A DNA stretch of 64,000 bases from Diaporthe sp. PMI_573 (GCA_021399435.1 JAJTUP010000015.1:806001-870000); one strand, 5' to 3'. Counted from the first letter of the stretch, positions 33,991 to 44,470 are shown. Notes: generated by a model from the letters alone, not told the origin. Made by a program: numbers and translations.

Positions 33991-35342
33991 TCACAGCTCC
34001 TCGTGTATAATCCCACCATCTTCAGCTGTGGTCATCCCGTCCCACGGCTTGACTTTGCCCGCACTGATGTCATTCAAAAAAGCCTCGACCACCGCCGACG
34101 TTAGGTTCTTGCTTCCTCTGTATGGGTAGACACCACCGGTGCTTGGGCTCGACACTGCCAATACCTTTGCCGACGCAGCCTGGTGGCCCATGACAGCCGG
34201 CATCTCAGGATATTGGTTGACGTCCGTGGTTGCGAAGATGAGATAGTCTTTGAACTTCTTCGCGAGGGGCTTGATATCGGCTACGTAGGCGTCGCGATCC
34301 TCGTCGGCGGATACGAAGTAGTGCACGATGCTCTTGCCCACCTGAATGTAGCGATTGGTTAGATCACTTAGTCTGCGGCCTTGACGAATCAAGTTCATAG
34401 ACTTGAGATGAAAACTCACCCTCATATACTCAGCTTCATTGCGCCTAGTCAGCTCCGGCACCAAAGGCCGCGCACACTGCTGGACGAAGTTCTCAATTGC
34501 TGCTGGGTTTGACAGCTGCGTGGTGGAGAACTGTTCCTGGTTCGCATTGTTGATACACTGCAGAGACGAGCTTTGAGCTGCAACTGGGCCAATGGCAAAA
34601 GAGTGTCGGTCATGATATTGGTACGCTACGTCCAGGTAGCGATCTTCGAGGGTATGGTCACCGTTCGAAAACTGAGCAATGAAGACTATGTCATCTGCCT
34701 TTGCAAATGAAGTTATGTTGTTCTCGTTCACCACCGATAGTGGTGATCTCTTCATGCGCTCGAGGAAAGCTTGTATTCTGGTTACTTGGGTTAGTCGGCG
34801 AGCAGAGATCGACAGGGTATTGGGACATACTCTTTGGCTTTCCGCGGCCCACGATAGCGTTTAAAAGTGTCATCCTTCTGGTGAAGCCTAATGGTCGGGA
34901 AGGATACGATGTCAAACTCGCGGCATATCTTTGCGTTGTTCGAGCATTCTACAGCCAGTAACGTATCCGCCTCTGCCAACCTCTGAACCGACGACCATTC
35001 CTTCTCGAGGCTCGCATACGTTTCACTGCTAATGATGAGCTTCCTTCCGTTCAGAGGCGCTCCAAGACATGCTACTTACTCAGCTGTCTTTGTTGGAAGA
35101 TCCAGTCAGCAGGCACATTCACCAATTTTGGACGGGAAACCATACCGATATGTCTGCAAATGACAACAAATTAGACTTGGCTCGAAAGCAAATCTGATAC
35201 AGGCGCTCGACTTACATGCTACCAAAGTTTGCTCATTGGTGTTGATGGCATCCCGAAAAGCACTCTCATCAACTACTGGCCATTTTGCCAGGGCGATTGG
35301 AGCCAGGAGACCGATCAATGAACATGACCTTGTGACTCTCAT
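33991..35342 (-). CDS. Protein disulfide isomerase-like protein without a CXXC site, ER retained (HEEL)
   Basis: The ATG ending at 35342 begins a signal peptide (MRVTRSCSLIGLLAPIALA). Firm exons: 35216-35342; ending at 34831 (containing SLEKEWSSVQRLAEADTLLAV and ICREFDIVSFPTIRLH); 34420-34777; 33991-34341. The part from ~34980 to 35153 is unresolved. Exon 2 starts at 35153 (phase fits), but the best splice sites (GTATGG at ~35145, AAAGACAG at ~35080, GTAAGT at ~35076, TTAGCAG at ~35028) do not give one open frame. The first thioredoxin domain keeps the cis-Pro motif SFPTI but shows no CXXC. Two more thioredoxin-like domains (b, b') follow and the protein ends in HEEL, an HDEL-type ER signal. 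A catalytic a' domain is absent. It may act as a chaperone rather than an oxidase, or be decaying. Confidence 0.7.
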
Positions 35343-35822
35343 TGTGATGAACTACATTTACTGTTTGGAGATGAAAGGTGCGTCGTTGAAATCATGACTA
35401 CTGGAAATACTACTTTGAGGTGGAAAGAAGCTTCTCTTCTAAAAGGCGAATGTTGGGGTAACAAGGATTGGGTGCTTGTGGAGTTCAGACAAAGATTGGA
35501 CGACGGTGCCGCATCAGGGGTCGCGCCAGGTGTTGATCAGACGGATCCGACCCCCTGATGTGCTGACTTGGGAGCGACGATGAGACCTGAGCCGCAACTC
35601 GGGACAAGCGCAAGCGGGCCAGCAATGTTTCAGCCATGGAACCCTACAGATGTTGCTTTGAGACCCACAGGCTCACATTTGTAGTTCTTCGCCATGACGA
35701 GAGTCATTCTCAAAAGGCACTGTCAAGCCGGTCCAGGCAACCCGTGATACCAACAACTTTAAAACCAACTCCTATCAACCGAGCGTTTGGAATTCGCCAG
35801 TTTGCGACCAAAAGACACGAGT
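35343..35822. promoter_or_regulatory. Divergent promoter of the PDI-like and prolyl-hydroxylase genes
   Basis: 480 bp between divergent start codons of two secretory-pathway genes. I looked for an unfolded-protein response element (CAGNGTG-like) and saw none that I would call with confidence. Confidence 0.4.
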
Positions 35823-36648
35823 ATGAAGCTGCCAAGTGCTTTTATCGTTGCAGCTGCCGTCTTCGGTAGGGCAAATGCATCTCAGAAGCCCCTGGCCGAT
35901 GAATACATCTGCGAGCACCCTCCGTATACCGTCTCGCTGGTGTCCAAGTCGCCGCTGGTGGCGTACCTTCAAAATTTCATCACTCTGAGTGAGAGAGCTC
36001 ATCTGCAGGAGGTGACGTGAGTGCACCTTGCCATTTTGAAGTCCTTTTAGTCGATTCTGAACCATGCTCTACAGTCAAGACAGCTTTACCCGTTCCGGAG
36101 TCACGGGGGCCGATGGCGAGCACTCGGTGCGGACGTCACAGTCCACATCCGTGACACCAGACGACGTTGTCAGGTGCATCGAGGATCGAGCACTTGCCTT
36201 CCAAGGTTACGATGTCCGGCGTAGTCACGTCGAGCCGTTGCAGCTCGTCAAGTACGGCAAGGGGCAGCGATATCACTTCCACACAGACTGGTTCACCGAC
36301 CCAGCACATGCCACAGCAGAACTAGGCGGAAACCGAGTGTCGTCCTTCTTCGCATATGTGCACGTGTCGAACGACACAACCGGGGGAGGGACAAACTTCC
36401 CGATGCTGGACGCCCCGAGGGATCCCCGCTGGTGTGCCACACTGGACTGCGATGAGCCGTATGGGAACGGGGTGACCTTCAGGCCCATTGAGGGCAATGC
36501 AGTGTACTGGGAAAATCTTTTCCCGAACGGTTTGGGTGATGAGAGGACCCTGCATGCTGGCCTACCAGTGACGACGGGGCAGAAGACGGGCATGAATATA
36601 TGGACTAGGCAGGGACCGCTCAGTGAGGAGTTTCGGGGCGACAAGTGA
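35823..36648 (+). CDS. Secreted prolyl 4-hydroxylase alpha-type 2OG-Fe(II) dioxygenase
   Basis: Exon 1 is 35823-36016, exon 2 36075-36648; the 58-nt intron (GTGAGT...CTACAG) splits Thr65; 255 residues. The N-terminus is a signal peptide (MKLPSAFIVAAAVFGRANA). The P4Hc core is complete: H134-x-D136 in RYHFHTDWF, the distal His in RTLHAGLPV, and the Lys that binds 2-oxoglutarate in GQKTGMNIWTRQ. The typical ACATL-Cys pair (WCATLDC) is also present. Such enzymes use Fe(II), O2 and 2-oxoglutarate to hydroxylate proline or related residues in secretory proteins. No KDEL-type end, so it may be secreted or a lumenal resident. Divergent from the PDI-like gene; animal P4H pairs with PDI, which makes the neighbourhood notable. 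Confidence 0.9.
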
Positions 36649-37285
36649 GGTTCCTGGAGGTAGAACGACCGAGGTAAAAAAAAAATAATAAAAAAATTGA
36701 AAAAAAAATAAAATAATATTCACCGGTTTGTCCAGCAGCTCTTCATTCCATGCAACGGGATTACGGGAGGGGAGGGAGAGGGTGTATCTGGGCCTGTCGT
36801 TCCGGTCAAGGGGTCAAACCCTGAGATGGTGGGTTTGCCTTTGCTGACCAGCGCCTACAGCTTCATGCTGGCTGATGTCTTGGAAACACGTCACCAGAAA
36901 GTCGAGCACGGGCATCGAATGCCATGGAGCCACTGAACTGTTAACATTATGTCAGTCGTGGGGAAACAAAGGGGTCGGGAGTCGCGATGGAGCCTCACGT
37001 CAAGCCCCGGGTCAAGGTTGCGATCTAACCGAATCGAGTTTCTGCCGAGGTCCGGGAAAAGCGGCTACGCTCGGGCGGCGCTGACAGTTCTCGGGATCCT
37101 CCCTCCAACCATCGTGGCGCCTCATCCCGTCTTCACATGCCAGCTGGGTCTTGTCTTCCGTATACGTTTTCATTTATATTCCATCTCTTTCGAGACTTTT
37201 ACCTCTTATACCCACTGAGAACAGCAAAGAGCGGCCAGAGGCCCGAGGATCAACCACACTTCGTCACTCAGCAACCTTGAGCACC
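36649..37285. other. Intergenic region with A/T-rich patch
   Basis: Begins with an almost pure A/T patch at 36676-36720 just after the hydroxylase stop, likely its polyadenylation region. The remainder is the citrate synthase promoter and leader. Confidence 0.45.
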
Positions 37286-38782
37286 ATGGTCGCCATCAGC
37301 AAGCGTCCTTCCCTGACCGTCGTCGACAACCGCACGGGAAAGACATACGAGGTCCCCATCAAGAACAACTCCATCCTTGCAACCGACTTCAAGAACATCA
37401 AGGCCCAGCCAGAAGGCAACAGAGCAGAAGATGAGACCGAGCAGGGGCTCCGTGTCTATGACCCGGCTTACATGAACACAGCCGTCGTCCAGAGCAAGAT
37501 CACATACATCAATGGCCTGGATGGCATCCTCAGATACCGGGGCTACCCCATTCAACAGCTTGTCAACAAGAGCAACTTCCTCGAGACTGCGTTCCTGCTC
37601 TTGTACGGAGAGCTGCCGACAACTTCCCAGGCCCGGAGCTGGCAAAATGAGGTCATGCACCATAACTATGTCCACACAGATATCGAGGACATGTTCAAGT
37701 CGTTCCGCTACGACTCACATCCCATGGCAATGATGACATCCGCGTTTGCGACCCTCGGCGCCTTCGCCCCTGAGTCAAATCCCTCATTGGCCGGTCAGAA
37801 GCTGTTCACAAACGCAGCATCTGGGGACATCGAATCACTGAAGCTGCTCGACAAGCAAATCCTGAGGATCATCGGCAAGGCGCCAACCCTGGCAGCTGCC
37901 TCATACAGGATGCGCCAAGGTCGGCCGTTTAACCGGCCGGCCCACGGCTTGTCGTACACCGGTAACTTCCTTTACATGCTCGACAATCTGTCAGGCAGTG
38001 AATACCAGCCTCACCCCGTGCTGGAAAAGGCACTTGATGCACTGTTCATCATCCACGCCGACCACGAGGTGAACTGTTCTACCGCGACTGTCTTGCAAGT
38101 TGGAAGTTCTTTGGTCGACCCTTACTCGGTAGTCGCAGCCGGATGCGCCGCACTGTACGGACCGTCTCATGGAGGTGCTTCAGAGAGCGCTATCCGCATG
38201 CTGATGGAGATCGGTTCCCCCGAGAATGTCCCGGCGTTCATGGAGAAGGTGGAGAAGCGCGAGCGAGTCTTGGTTGGCTTCGGCCACAGGGTGTACAAGA
38301 ACGTCGACCCGCGGTCAACAGCGATCCGCCAGCTCGCAGAAGAGGTCTTCAAGGTCACAGGGCGCAACAAGCTCCTCGACACGGCCTTGACGCTCGCAGA
38401 CTACGCAAGGAAGAGCGAGTTCATGAGGAAGCGGAACCTCTACCCCAACGTCGACTTCTACTCCGGCCTAATCTACCAAGCTATGGGGTTTCCCCTCGAT
38501 TTCTACCCGGTCCTGTTCGCCGTGCCACGATGCGTCGGGTGGCTTGCTCACTGGAGGCAGCAGATGCTGAACCCGTCCGGCGTCAAGATTTGGAGGCCCC
38601 GACAGATCTATCTTGGTGAAAGCGAGAGGAACTACGTCGAGGAAGACAAGAGGAGAGAGAAGCCAGCTGCCACCATTTTTGATGCCCCTGTCGCTGTTGA
38701 GCACGGTGGTGACAGCAAGAGGAATCAGCTTGCGACATACAAGGATGAGCGCGGCCGGTCATTGACAAAGAGCAAGCTGTGA
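37286..38782 (+). CDS. Citrate synthase, peroxisomal (C-terminal SKL)
   Basis: Single exon from ATG 37286 (good context, CACCATGG), 498 residues. It resembles the bacterial GltA-type enzyme: ITYINGLDGILRYRGYPIQQL at residues 72-92, the oxaloacetate site HADHEVNCST (257-266), GPSHGG with H295, and the catalytic Asp in VDPRS (D341). There is no mitochondrial presequence (it starts MVAISKRPSL), but the last three residues are SKL, a classic PTS1 peroxisome signal. The enzyme condenses acetyl-CoA and oxaloacetate to citrate; in peroxisomes this serves the glyoxylate cycle and export of acetyl units during growth on fatty acids or acetate. No intron was seen, unusual for a fungal gene of this length. 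A 2-methylcitrate synthase activity cannot be excluded from sequence. Confidence 0.93.
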   Translation: MVAISKRPSLTVVDNRTGKTYEVPIKNNSILATDFKNIKAQPEGNRAEDETEQGLRVYDPAYMNTAVVQSKITYINGLDGILRYRGYPIQQLVNKSNFLETAFLLLYGELPTTSQARSWQNEVMHHNYVHTDIEDMFKSFRYDSHPMAMMTSAFATLGAFAPESNPSLAGQKLFTNAASGDIESLKLLDKQILRIIGKAPTLAAASYRMRQGRPFNRPAHGLSYTGNFLYMLDNLSGSEYQPHPVLEKALDALFIIHADHEVNCSTATVLQVGSSLVDPYSVVAAGCAALYGPSHGGASESAIRMLMEIGSPENVPAFMEKVEKRERVLVGFGHRVYKNVDPRSTAIRQLAEEVFKVTGRNKLLDTALTLADYARKSEFMRKRNLYPNVDFYSGLIYQAMGFPLDFYPVLFAVPRCVGWLAHWRQQMLNPSGVKIWRPRQIYLGESERNYVEEDKRREKPAATIFDAPVAVEHGGDSKRNQLATYKDERGRSLTKSKL

Positions 38783-39550
38783 TCGGACGCGGTGAGAGGT
38801 GTCCAGGAGGCCTTCCCAAGATTGTGATTCTGCAGCATTACGCATTAGATCAAGCCTGTTCCTGGGATGATCGAGACTAATGTAATTTATACTTGTTTTC
38901 AATAACAAGTCCATGGCCGAGCTTGCCACAAGTCCAAAGCAGCTAGCTATAGGTGCTTCTCCGTATGCCGATAGGATATGACCGACTGATGCGTTTTGCC
39001 TTATTCGAGAGCATCCAATCACGCATGAATCAACAGACTTCCTCAAGCGACAGAGCCCTTTCCATTATGACCGTGAATGCGACAACTCCGTCAAATATCA
39101 CATGTGCAACATCTCCATGATCGCAAAAGCGGTGAAAGGGCCTGCATTAGTAGAAGGCACGTGTATTGTAAGTCGAAGATATCGTTGGCCTGACTGCCCG
39201 TACACGTGTGTGGATCGACAACTGACGGCGTCAAAACGACCGAATCAAATGCTCCTGGACAATGGCCCACGGCGACCGGGACGAAAGGGGCAAGTGGGCC
39301 AGGACCCTAGAATTTAGTTCACCCAGCATCAGCGGATCCACAGAATTTTCCTGTGAGACTCGGAGGTATTTTAACATCAACCTTTTCCACGCCTCTGCTC
39401 CTTGCTAAGTTTCGACTGATCACTAGCGTCTCTGTTCACAATTGCTCGACCTCCCGCGCCGTGCGTGACTGTCTTTCTACTCTTTCTTTTTAGATTTTTT
39501 TTTAATCCATTCTAAGCGGGACACTGAGCGACCGTACCAGGGGAGCGAGG
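38783..39550. other. Intergenic region
   Basis: 768 bp, with a T-rich tract near 39489-39505 shortly before the next start codon. No gene recognised. Confidence 0.4.
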
Positions 39551-40162
39551 ATGACCGTCAGACAGCCACCGGGGCCAATATCAATTTCGAGGTACAACGC
39601 AGTCCCGGCGGCTGGCGAGACCAGTCCATCTGGCGAAAATGCAAGGAATCATGTCGACAGCCCGGGCTCTCGAAACAACGAAACAGGATATTTTGCGCCA
39701 GTTCCGCTTTCACCCATGTCTGAGGACAGGACAACAACACAGCTCGAAGTGACAACACAGCCCTCTCAGTACCATCATGGTGCCCCGAAGGTGGCACTTG
39801 CACGGGAATCCGTCGTTTCTGGAGTCTCAGGCTTCTCAGGTGCCAGAGATGACTCGATGAGGATGGCGGGATCGGATCCTGAGGAGCCGATGTTGCCAGG
39901 CAATCTGAAATCAGCTTTCGATGACGATGTACTAGCGAAGCCGAAACAAAGAGTTGTTCTCTGCGGAGTACAGCGATCCAATTTCTTTATACTCCTGGTG
40001 CTGTTTCTTTTCCTTATCGGAGTCGGGGTCACTGTAGGAGTCGGCGTGGGACTAGGCATGTCGAAAACGGGCAACTCGAGCCCATTTTCGAAGCGGCCAC
40101 AGGAAACAGCTTCATCGACAGGTTCAGCTCCCGCACCAACTCCCACAACAGACACGGCATAG
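39551..40162 (+). CDS. Single-pass membrane protein of unknown function
   Basis: Single exon, 203 residues from ATG 39551. A Ser/Pro/Thr-rich soluble N-part (~130 residues) is followed by KQRVVLCGVQRSNFFILLVLF..., one strong membrane helix running into a Gly/Val zipper (GVGVTVGVGVGLGM), and a short Ser/Thr/Pro-rich C-terminal tail. The C-G-x2-R/L motif just before a Gly-rich helix is common in fungal single-pass proteins of unknown role. No signal peptide, so the N-part is probably cytosolic (type II). The gene may extend through a further exon, because the tail looks short for this class, but no clear donor was seen. Confidence 0.65.
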   Translation: MTVRQPPGPISISRYNAVPAAGETSPSGENARNHVDSPGSRNNETGYFAPVPLSPMSEDRTTTQLEVTTQPSQYHHGAPKVALARESVVSGVSGFSGARDDSMRMAGSDPEEPMLPGNLKSAFDDDVLAKPKQRVVLCGVQRSNFFILLVLFLFLIGVGVTVGVGVGLGMSKTGNSSPFSKRPQETASSTGSAPAPTPTTDTA

Positions 40163-41165
40163 TACTCGCACCGATGGAGTCGAGATTAACTTTTCCGGTA
40201 CCAGAGGTAGTCGCGCTGGGCAACGATTCGAAACTTCTGTTGCGCTTGGATTCAAGAGCGACGTTCAAGCCTCCCTGAACAAGGTCGATTTCAAACAAAA
40301 AGTTCAGTGGATTTCTCTACTTTGTCTGCAACGCAGACGTCTTGCTGCACAATATCAGAATCACACGACGATATTGGGTTGGTTCTTTACTTCGTGGCTG
40401 CGGGCAGCATAGACTAGGAAGAGCAGCAATGGGGGGTAGGAAACAAAACACGGCGTAAGTTCAAAGAAATTGAGGAATCGTGAGATTAAACATTGTAGTA
40501 CACATCTCGAGAGTCCGAAGACTGATATAAGCCAGTGGACTACTGCCCCACCGCCAGGACATCGCTCTAGTCGACAGGTGAGCCTAGCATACGTGTCCCG
40601 ACCTACTCAAACTTCAGGTCCGAGTCACATTTCAAATACGGGGAGGAAGCTGACAGAGCTCAACGATGGAGCAATACACAATCCTCTCCACACAGTGATC
40701 CTGGGCATTCAGTTGGCTTTGACCACAGTAGTCATTGAATCTGCAATGTCGTGTTCACCAGTGGAAGCCATGTCATGCTATTATTGGCGCAGTCCCTCTG
40801 GTGGCAACATTGGAGCTCTTAAATTAAATCAAGTCACCGAAGATGTTCCAAAGTCTTCATATTCAAGCAAATGTTAACGCTGAACTGGGTCTCATGGTTC
40901 CATTGCCTACTTCTTGGACATCTTTCCTAGATTTGGAAATAGGCAAGTCGGGGGTCAGATATACCCTGATATACCCTGGCACTTCTGGCCGCGTCTAGAT
41001 CCGCGCCAAGACGCTTCATTTTGACTGACGACGACGGCCCGCTCTCGTGGAACATCCGAGCGCGCACAACTTCCAACCTTCGTGACTGGCATGATTGCCT
41101 GCCACACCTTTTGCGCGGTACACAGATCCGCCTAGTGTCGAACCAGATCTTATCAGGCGGGCCAC
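40163..41165. other. Intergenic region
   Basis: 1 kb without a recognisable gene; an imperfect ATATACCCTG direct repeat lies near 40959-40979. Confidence 0.4.
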
Positions 41166-41810
41166 ATGCGCCTAGTCACAATGCAAGTCGACGGACCCCA
41201 CACGGACGAGGAAGCAGCGCGGTTCCGTGTCGCTTTGGAGCGCAACACCACACTGATGGAAGTCCTGCGCCGCGCAGCCACCATGAATCTCCCAGGATGG
41301 TACCTAGCTGCCGGCGCTCTGACTCAATCGGTCTGGAACTACGTCACACGGCAAGATCCAGAGAACGGTATCGACGACTACGATCTCGTCTACTACGATG
41401 ACTCAGACCTGTCCTGGGAAGCGGAGGACTCGGTGATTCAACAGGGCGCCAAGGTCTTTGCAGACCTCCCCACGAGGGTGGAGATCAGGAACCAGGCTCG
41501 AGTACACCTCTGGTACCCGCAGAAATTCGGCATTCCGTGTCCGCAGCACACCTCAACTGAGGGGGCGATGATATCTTGGCTTTCTGGGACGGCGTTGTTT
41601 GGCGTCCGGCTGCTGCCCAATGGTGACTGGAAAGTGTTTGCTCCCTGGGGCTTTACCGACATTCTTAACTTGACGGTGCGTCCGAACCCGGTAAGCGGGA
41701 CTCGTGTGGCCTACGAGAAGAAAGCTGCGAGGTGGCAAGCTATCTGGCCGGATTTGAAGGTCATTCCATGGCCAGCGGGTACCTCATTGAATGCAAAAGA
41801 TGGGAAGTAG
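41166..41810 (+). CDS. Nucleotidyltransferase-family protein (NTP_transf_6 type)
   Basis: Single exon, 214 residues from ATG 41166. The segment NLPGWYLAAGALTQSVWNYVTRQDPENGIDDYDLVYYDD is the signature of this family: a Gly-rich strand followed by an Asp-x-Asp-like pair (DDYDLVYYD) that corresponds to the metal site of the nucleotidyltransferase fold. Downstream, RVEIRNQARVHLWYPQKFGIP and the S-T-E-G-A segment are also conserved in bacterial and fungal members. The reaction and substrate of the family are not established to my knowledge. No targeting signal. It sits at the edge of the repeat-rich region and could have been acquired horizontally, because most members I know of are bacterial, but that is inference. 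Confidence 0.82.
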   Translation: MRLVTMQVDGPHTDEEAARFRVALERNTTLMEVLRRAATMNLPGWYLAAGALTQSVWNYVTRQDPENGIDDYDLVYYDDSDLSWEAEDSVIQQGAKVFADLPTRVEIRNQARVHLWYPQKFGIPCPQHTSTEGAMISWLSGTALFGVRLLPNGDWKVFAPWGFTDILNLTVRPNPVSGTRVAYEKKAARWQAIWPDLKVIPWPAGTSLNAKDGK

Positions 41811-42449
41811 AGGGATCTGGTTGAAAGGATAAAGAAGCCATAGATTATTTAGACGAGACTCAGGGAGTATCAACTTGAAGATGAGACCTGCAAACTAAGA
41901 CTGGCCCCCTCTCTCCTGGAACTTGTACATCGAACGCCGTTGCGTTCTTGATTATCCTAGACCACTCTACTGCTCTAGAGCCTTCAGCTTGAGGCTGGTC
42001 CAGCTGCATCTATCAGAATCGCATAACATCTTTCATTCCCTATACTTGTGAATTCACATTTACAGGTGAATGATATCATGACATAAAGAGGAAGGTCGAT
42101 ATGTAAGACAAGTAGCTATCTGCCCGCCGTTTGTCGGATCCACCGTGCTCCAGATTTGGATACTACACCTACTTTGCCATGCGCCTGTCACAGATAGGAC
42201 ATAACACGGGTCCAGATCAAGCATTAATTCAAAAATCAAAATCGAGAGAAGACTGCAGCCATTGAGGGCTGGATATCTAAGGCAATCGCAAGAGGCTCTA
42301 GACAGTAGACACATTCAGCTCAATCCACAAGTACTCTTTCTCATCAATAATAAACAGCAGTAGGTTCAAATATTAGTCTACCTTCTACCTGGTCAAACAG
42401 CTAGCTGCAAGGGTGTCAGCTAAGGCATGATTGACTGTAAGATGTAGAA

Positions 42450-42795
42450 CAATCAACAGTGGGTTGACAACTGCCTAAAAGTTAACTATAGGATGTTCAA
42501 CAGTAGGATAATTAACAGTAGGACAGCCTCATAGAGCTCCTATAGATAACCTCCTACAGGATAACTTCCTAACCTTCTATAGGATCAGCTCCCACCTTCT
42601 ACCCTCCCACCCTCCCACCTCCTATCCTCCTACCTCTTATTCTTCTATCCTCCTACCTCCTACCCTCTTACCTCCTACCTCCTACCTCCTACTCTTCTAC
42701 CCTCCTACCCTTCTACCTCCTACTCTCCTATCCTTCTACTTTCTATTCTCTTACCTTTTATCTCTCTAATATTCTACTTTTTATAAAATAATCTA
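42450..42795. repeat. Degenerate minisatellite passing into a (CTCCTAC)-type pyrimidine tract
   Basis: From 42450 to ~42585, units like AACCTCCTATAGGAT recur with variation; from ~42586 to 42770 the plus strand is almost pure pyrimidine built on CCTCCTACC. The first part resembles the repeats at 49725 and 53285. Confidence 0.7.
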
Positions 42796-42829
42796 CTATA
42801 GGGTAAATGAGCCGGTTTAAAGAATTACT

Positions 42830-42990
42830 GCTAGCAAATTTCACTGCTTGGCTAAAAGACCAGAATTCTAAATTAACATTTGGCATTCCTGTGACGGTAC
42901 AGGTCTTATATACTGCTTGGAATACTAAATGTCGATTTAGAATTCTAGTCTTTTGGCCGAGTAGTCTACTTTGCAAGCAGTAAGTAGATT
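42830..42990. repeat. Long inverted repeat around the MITE end
   Basis: The arm at ~42830-42888 is the inverse complement, with scattered mismatches, of ~42918-42990. Both arms share the GAATTCTA core and the TCTTTTGGCC motif. The loop is the left terminal repeat of the MITE. It looks like one MITE copy inserted in or fused to an inverted partial copy. Confidence 0.65.
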
Positions 42991-43032
42991 CGTCTCAATT
43001 CCAAGCAGTATACAAGACCCGTGCAGTCACAG
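42889..43032. mobile_element. MITE, 144 bp, with ~35-bp terminal inverted repeats
   Basis: The left end starts CTGTGACGGTACAGGTCTTA and the inverse complement of the right end starts CTGTGACTGCACGGGTCTTG; about 31 of 35 positions match, extending through TATACTGCTTGGAAT. The interior has no coding capacity. A partial copy lies at 59322-59420. The superfamily cannot be named from the ends, and no clear target duplication was found. Confidence 0.75.
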
Positions 43033-43289
43033 TAAACTCTTAATAGCTAGCCTCTTATAAGATAATCTTTTATAATATAATACTTTTTTTACTTTAGCTA
43101 AGTATTTTTAATTTTCCTACCCTCTAGAAATGATAGCAACAACATATAGCTGAGCTTTATTCTCCTTCTCCTATAATTGCCACTAAGTGGCTGAAGCTCT
43201 AATAAAAAGCCCCTCCCCTAATCTTCTCTTCTTAAACTTTACCTTTCCGACAGCAAGCTGCTTGATCAGGAACCACTTCTTTGAGTTCT

Positions 43290-44470
43290 TTCAGTAGCCT
43301 GTTAACAAAGAGTTTATATAGATCAACGCCAGGGGCTCCTCAAACAGCCACTGTGAGTGGATGCCAGTGACGTTTACAAAGAAACACTTAGATGTTTTCA
43401 GGAACCTGTCATACTTAATGAAGTCATACAAAGGGATCCCAGGCGGACTGCCAGAGAAGATAAGTCTAGGATTATTCTCGCCCAAAGCATAATAGCCGTG
43501 AGGCCTGGCCCCATTGACCGTGCCTGCCTTCTAGAGAGTCTACCAGATGACTTCGGAGAGCTTCAGAGACGTCTATATATTGCTAGTCGCAGGGAGGACT
43601 TTTCTCATGTGTCGTCGAGACTCGAAGCGCGACCTTTGAGCTCCATAAGATCCCGGATCGGGCCTGCCATTTTACAGAGCTAGATCTCCGGCAGAAGATC
43701 CTTCCTCGGGATTGCCTTGAGGCTGCGGTCCGAGTTGAGCTCAGGGACAGTGGTGTGACGCACACCACCGGATGCACTCGACACGTCGGTGAGGTTGAAG
43801 ACCTCGACTGGGTGAGTCCGCCCTAGGATGGTGAGGAGCGGGGCGCGCCAATGAAGTGGCCCGGAACTTGTTGGCGTTCATGGTCGCCGACATGACGACC
43901 AGCTTCAGGTCTGGGCACCGTCCGCATCTAGGCTTTACCATAGCCAATAGAAAACCGGTGGCAATAGTGCTCTCGTGAGCCTCCAGATGTCGTCCATGTT
44001 GATGCAGCTGTACTTCTGCAAATTACGGTCGGCCTTCAACTCTTGCAAGAGGGGACTGTCGGTGGTGTATAAAACAAGTCTCCGAAGATCGGACCAGAGA
44101 AATTTTCATCTCGGAATTGATATCCAACCTCCTCGCCCAATTTTACATCAAGCCGGCTGGGCGGGTCTGCCTGGTTTACAGGCTCTTCATCATCTCGGTC
44201 CTTACGTCGGATAATAGCAACCTTGGCCTTCTTCTTCTGAAGCTTCTTCATCTTCTTCTGCACGCCCTTCTGCTAGAATGGCTGGTGATTTTCGCCTGCA
44301 GGGTATGGGACATTGACTGTGTCCAGGAGGTGGCGCTTCTTTACTTGGCTTAGGTGAAGTCCTTCGCTCTGCAATAATCGCAAGAACCAGCAGGCCTGGG
44401 AGAAAGCCCCGATTCCTAATCTTCGAGCACTCGAAGATCAGAAATCCAATCCTAGTGTGCTGAAGTGGTT
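43290..44470 (-). pseudogene. Relic of a DEAH-box RNA helicase gene
   Basis: Pieces of one helicase appear in order on the minus strand but in different frames with stops. They are an N-terminal linker (VKKRHLLDTVNVPYPAGE..., an in-frame TAG near 44275, MKKLQKKKAKVAIIRRKD...ADPPS), GEEVGYQFRDENFSGP, a damaged motif II region (EAHESTIATGFLLAMVK), motif III (PDLKLVVMSATMNANKF near 43865-43915), and the C-terminal OB-fold region (LGENNPRLIFSGSPPGIPLYDFIKYDRF). The Walker A region is missing between ADPPS and GEEVGY, so there is an internal deletion. The gene cannot make a working helicase. A second partial copy is at 53605-54258. Confidence 0.8.

Larger units (their letters stand above)
41811..43289. 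other. A+T-rich, repeat-bearing intergenic region
   Basis: 1.5 kb without genes. It contains the minisatellite at 42450-42795 and the MITE at 42889-43032. The base composition is visibly lower in G+C than the flanking coding regions. Confidence 0.6.
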
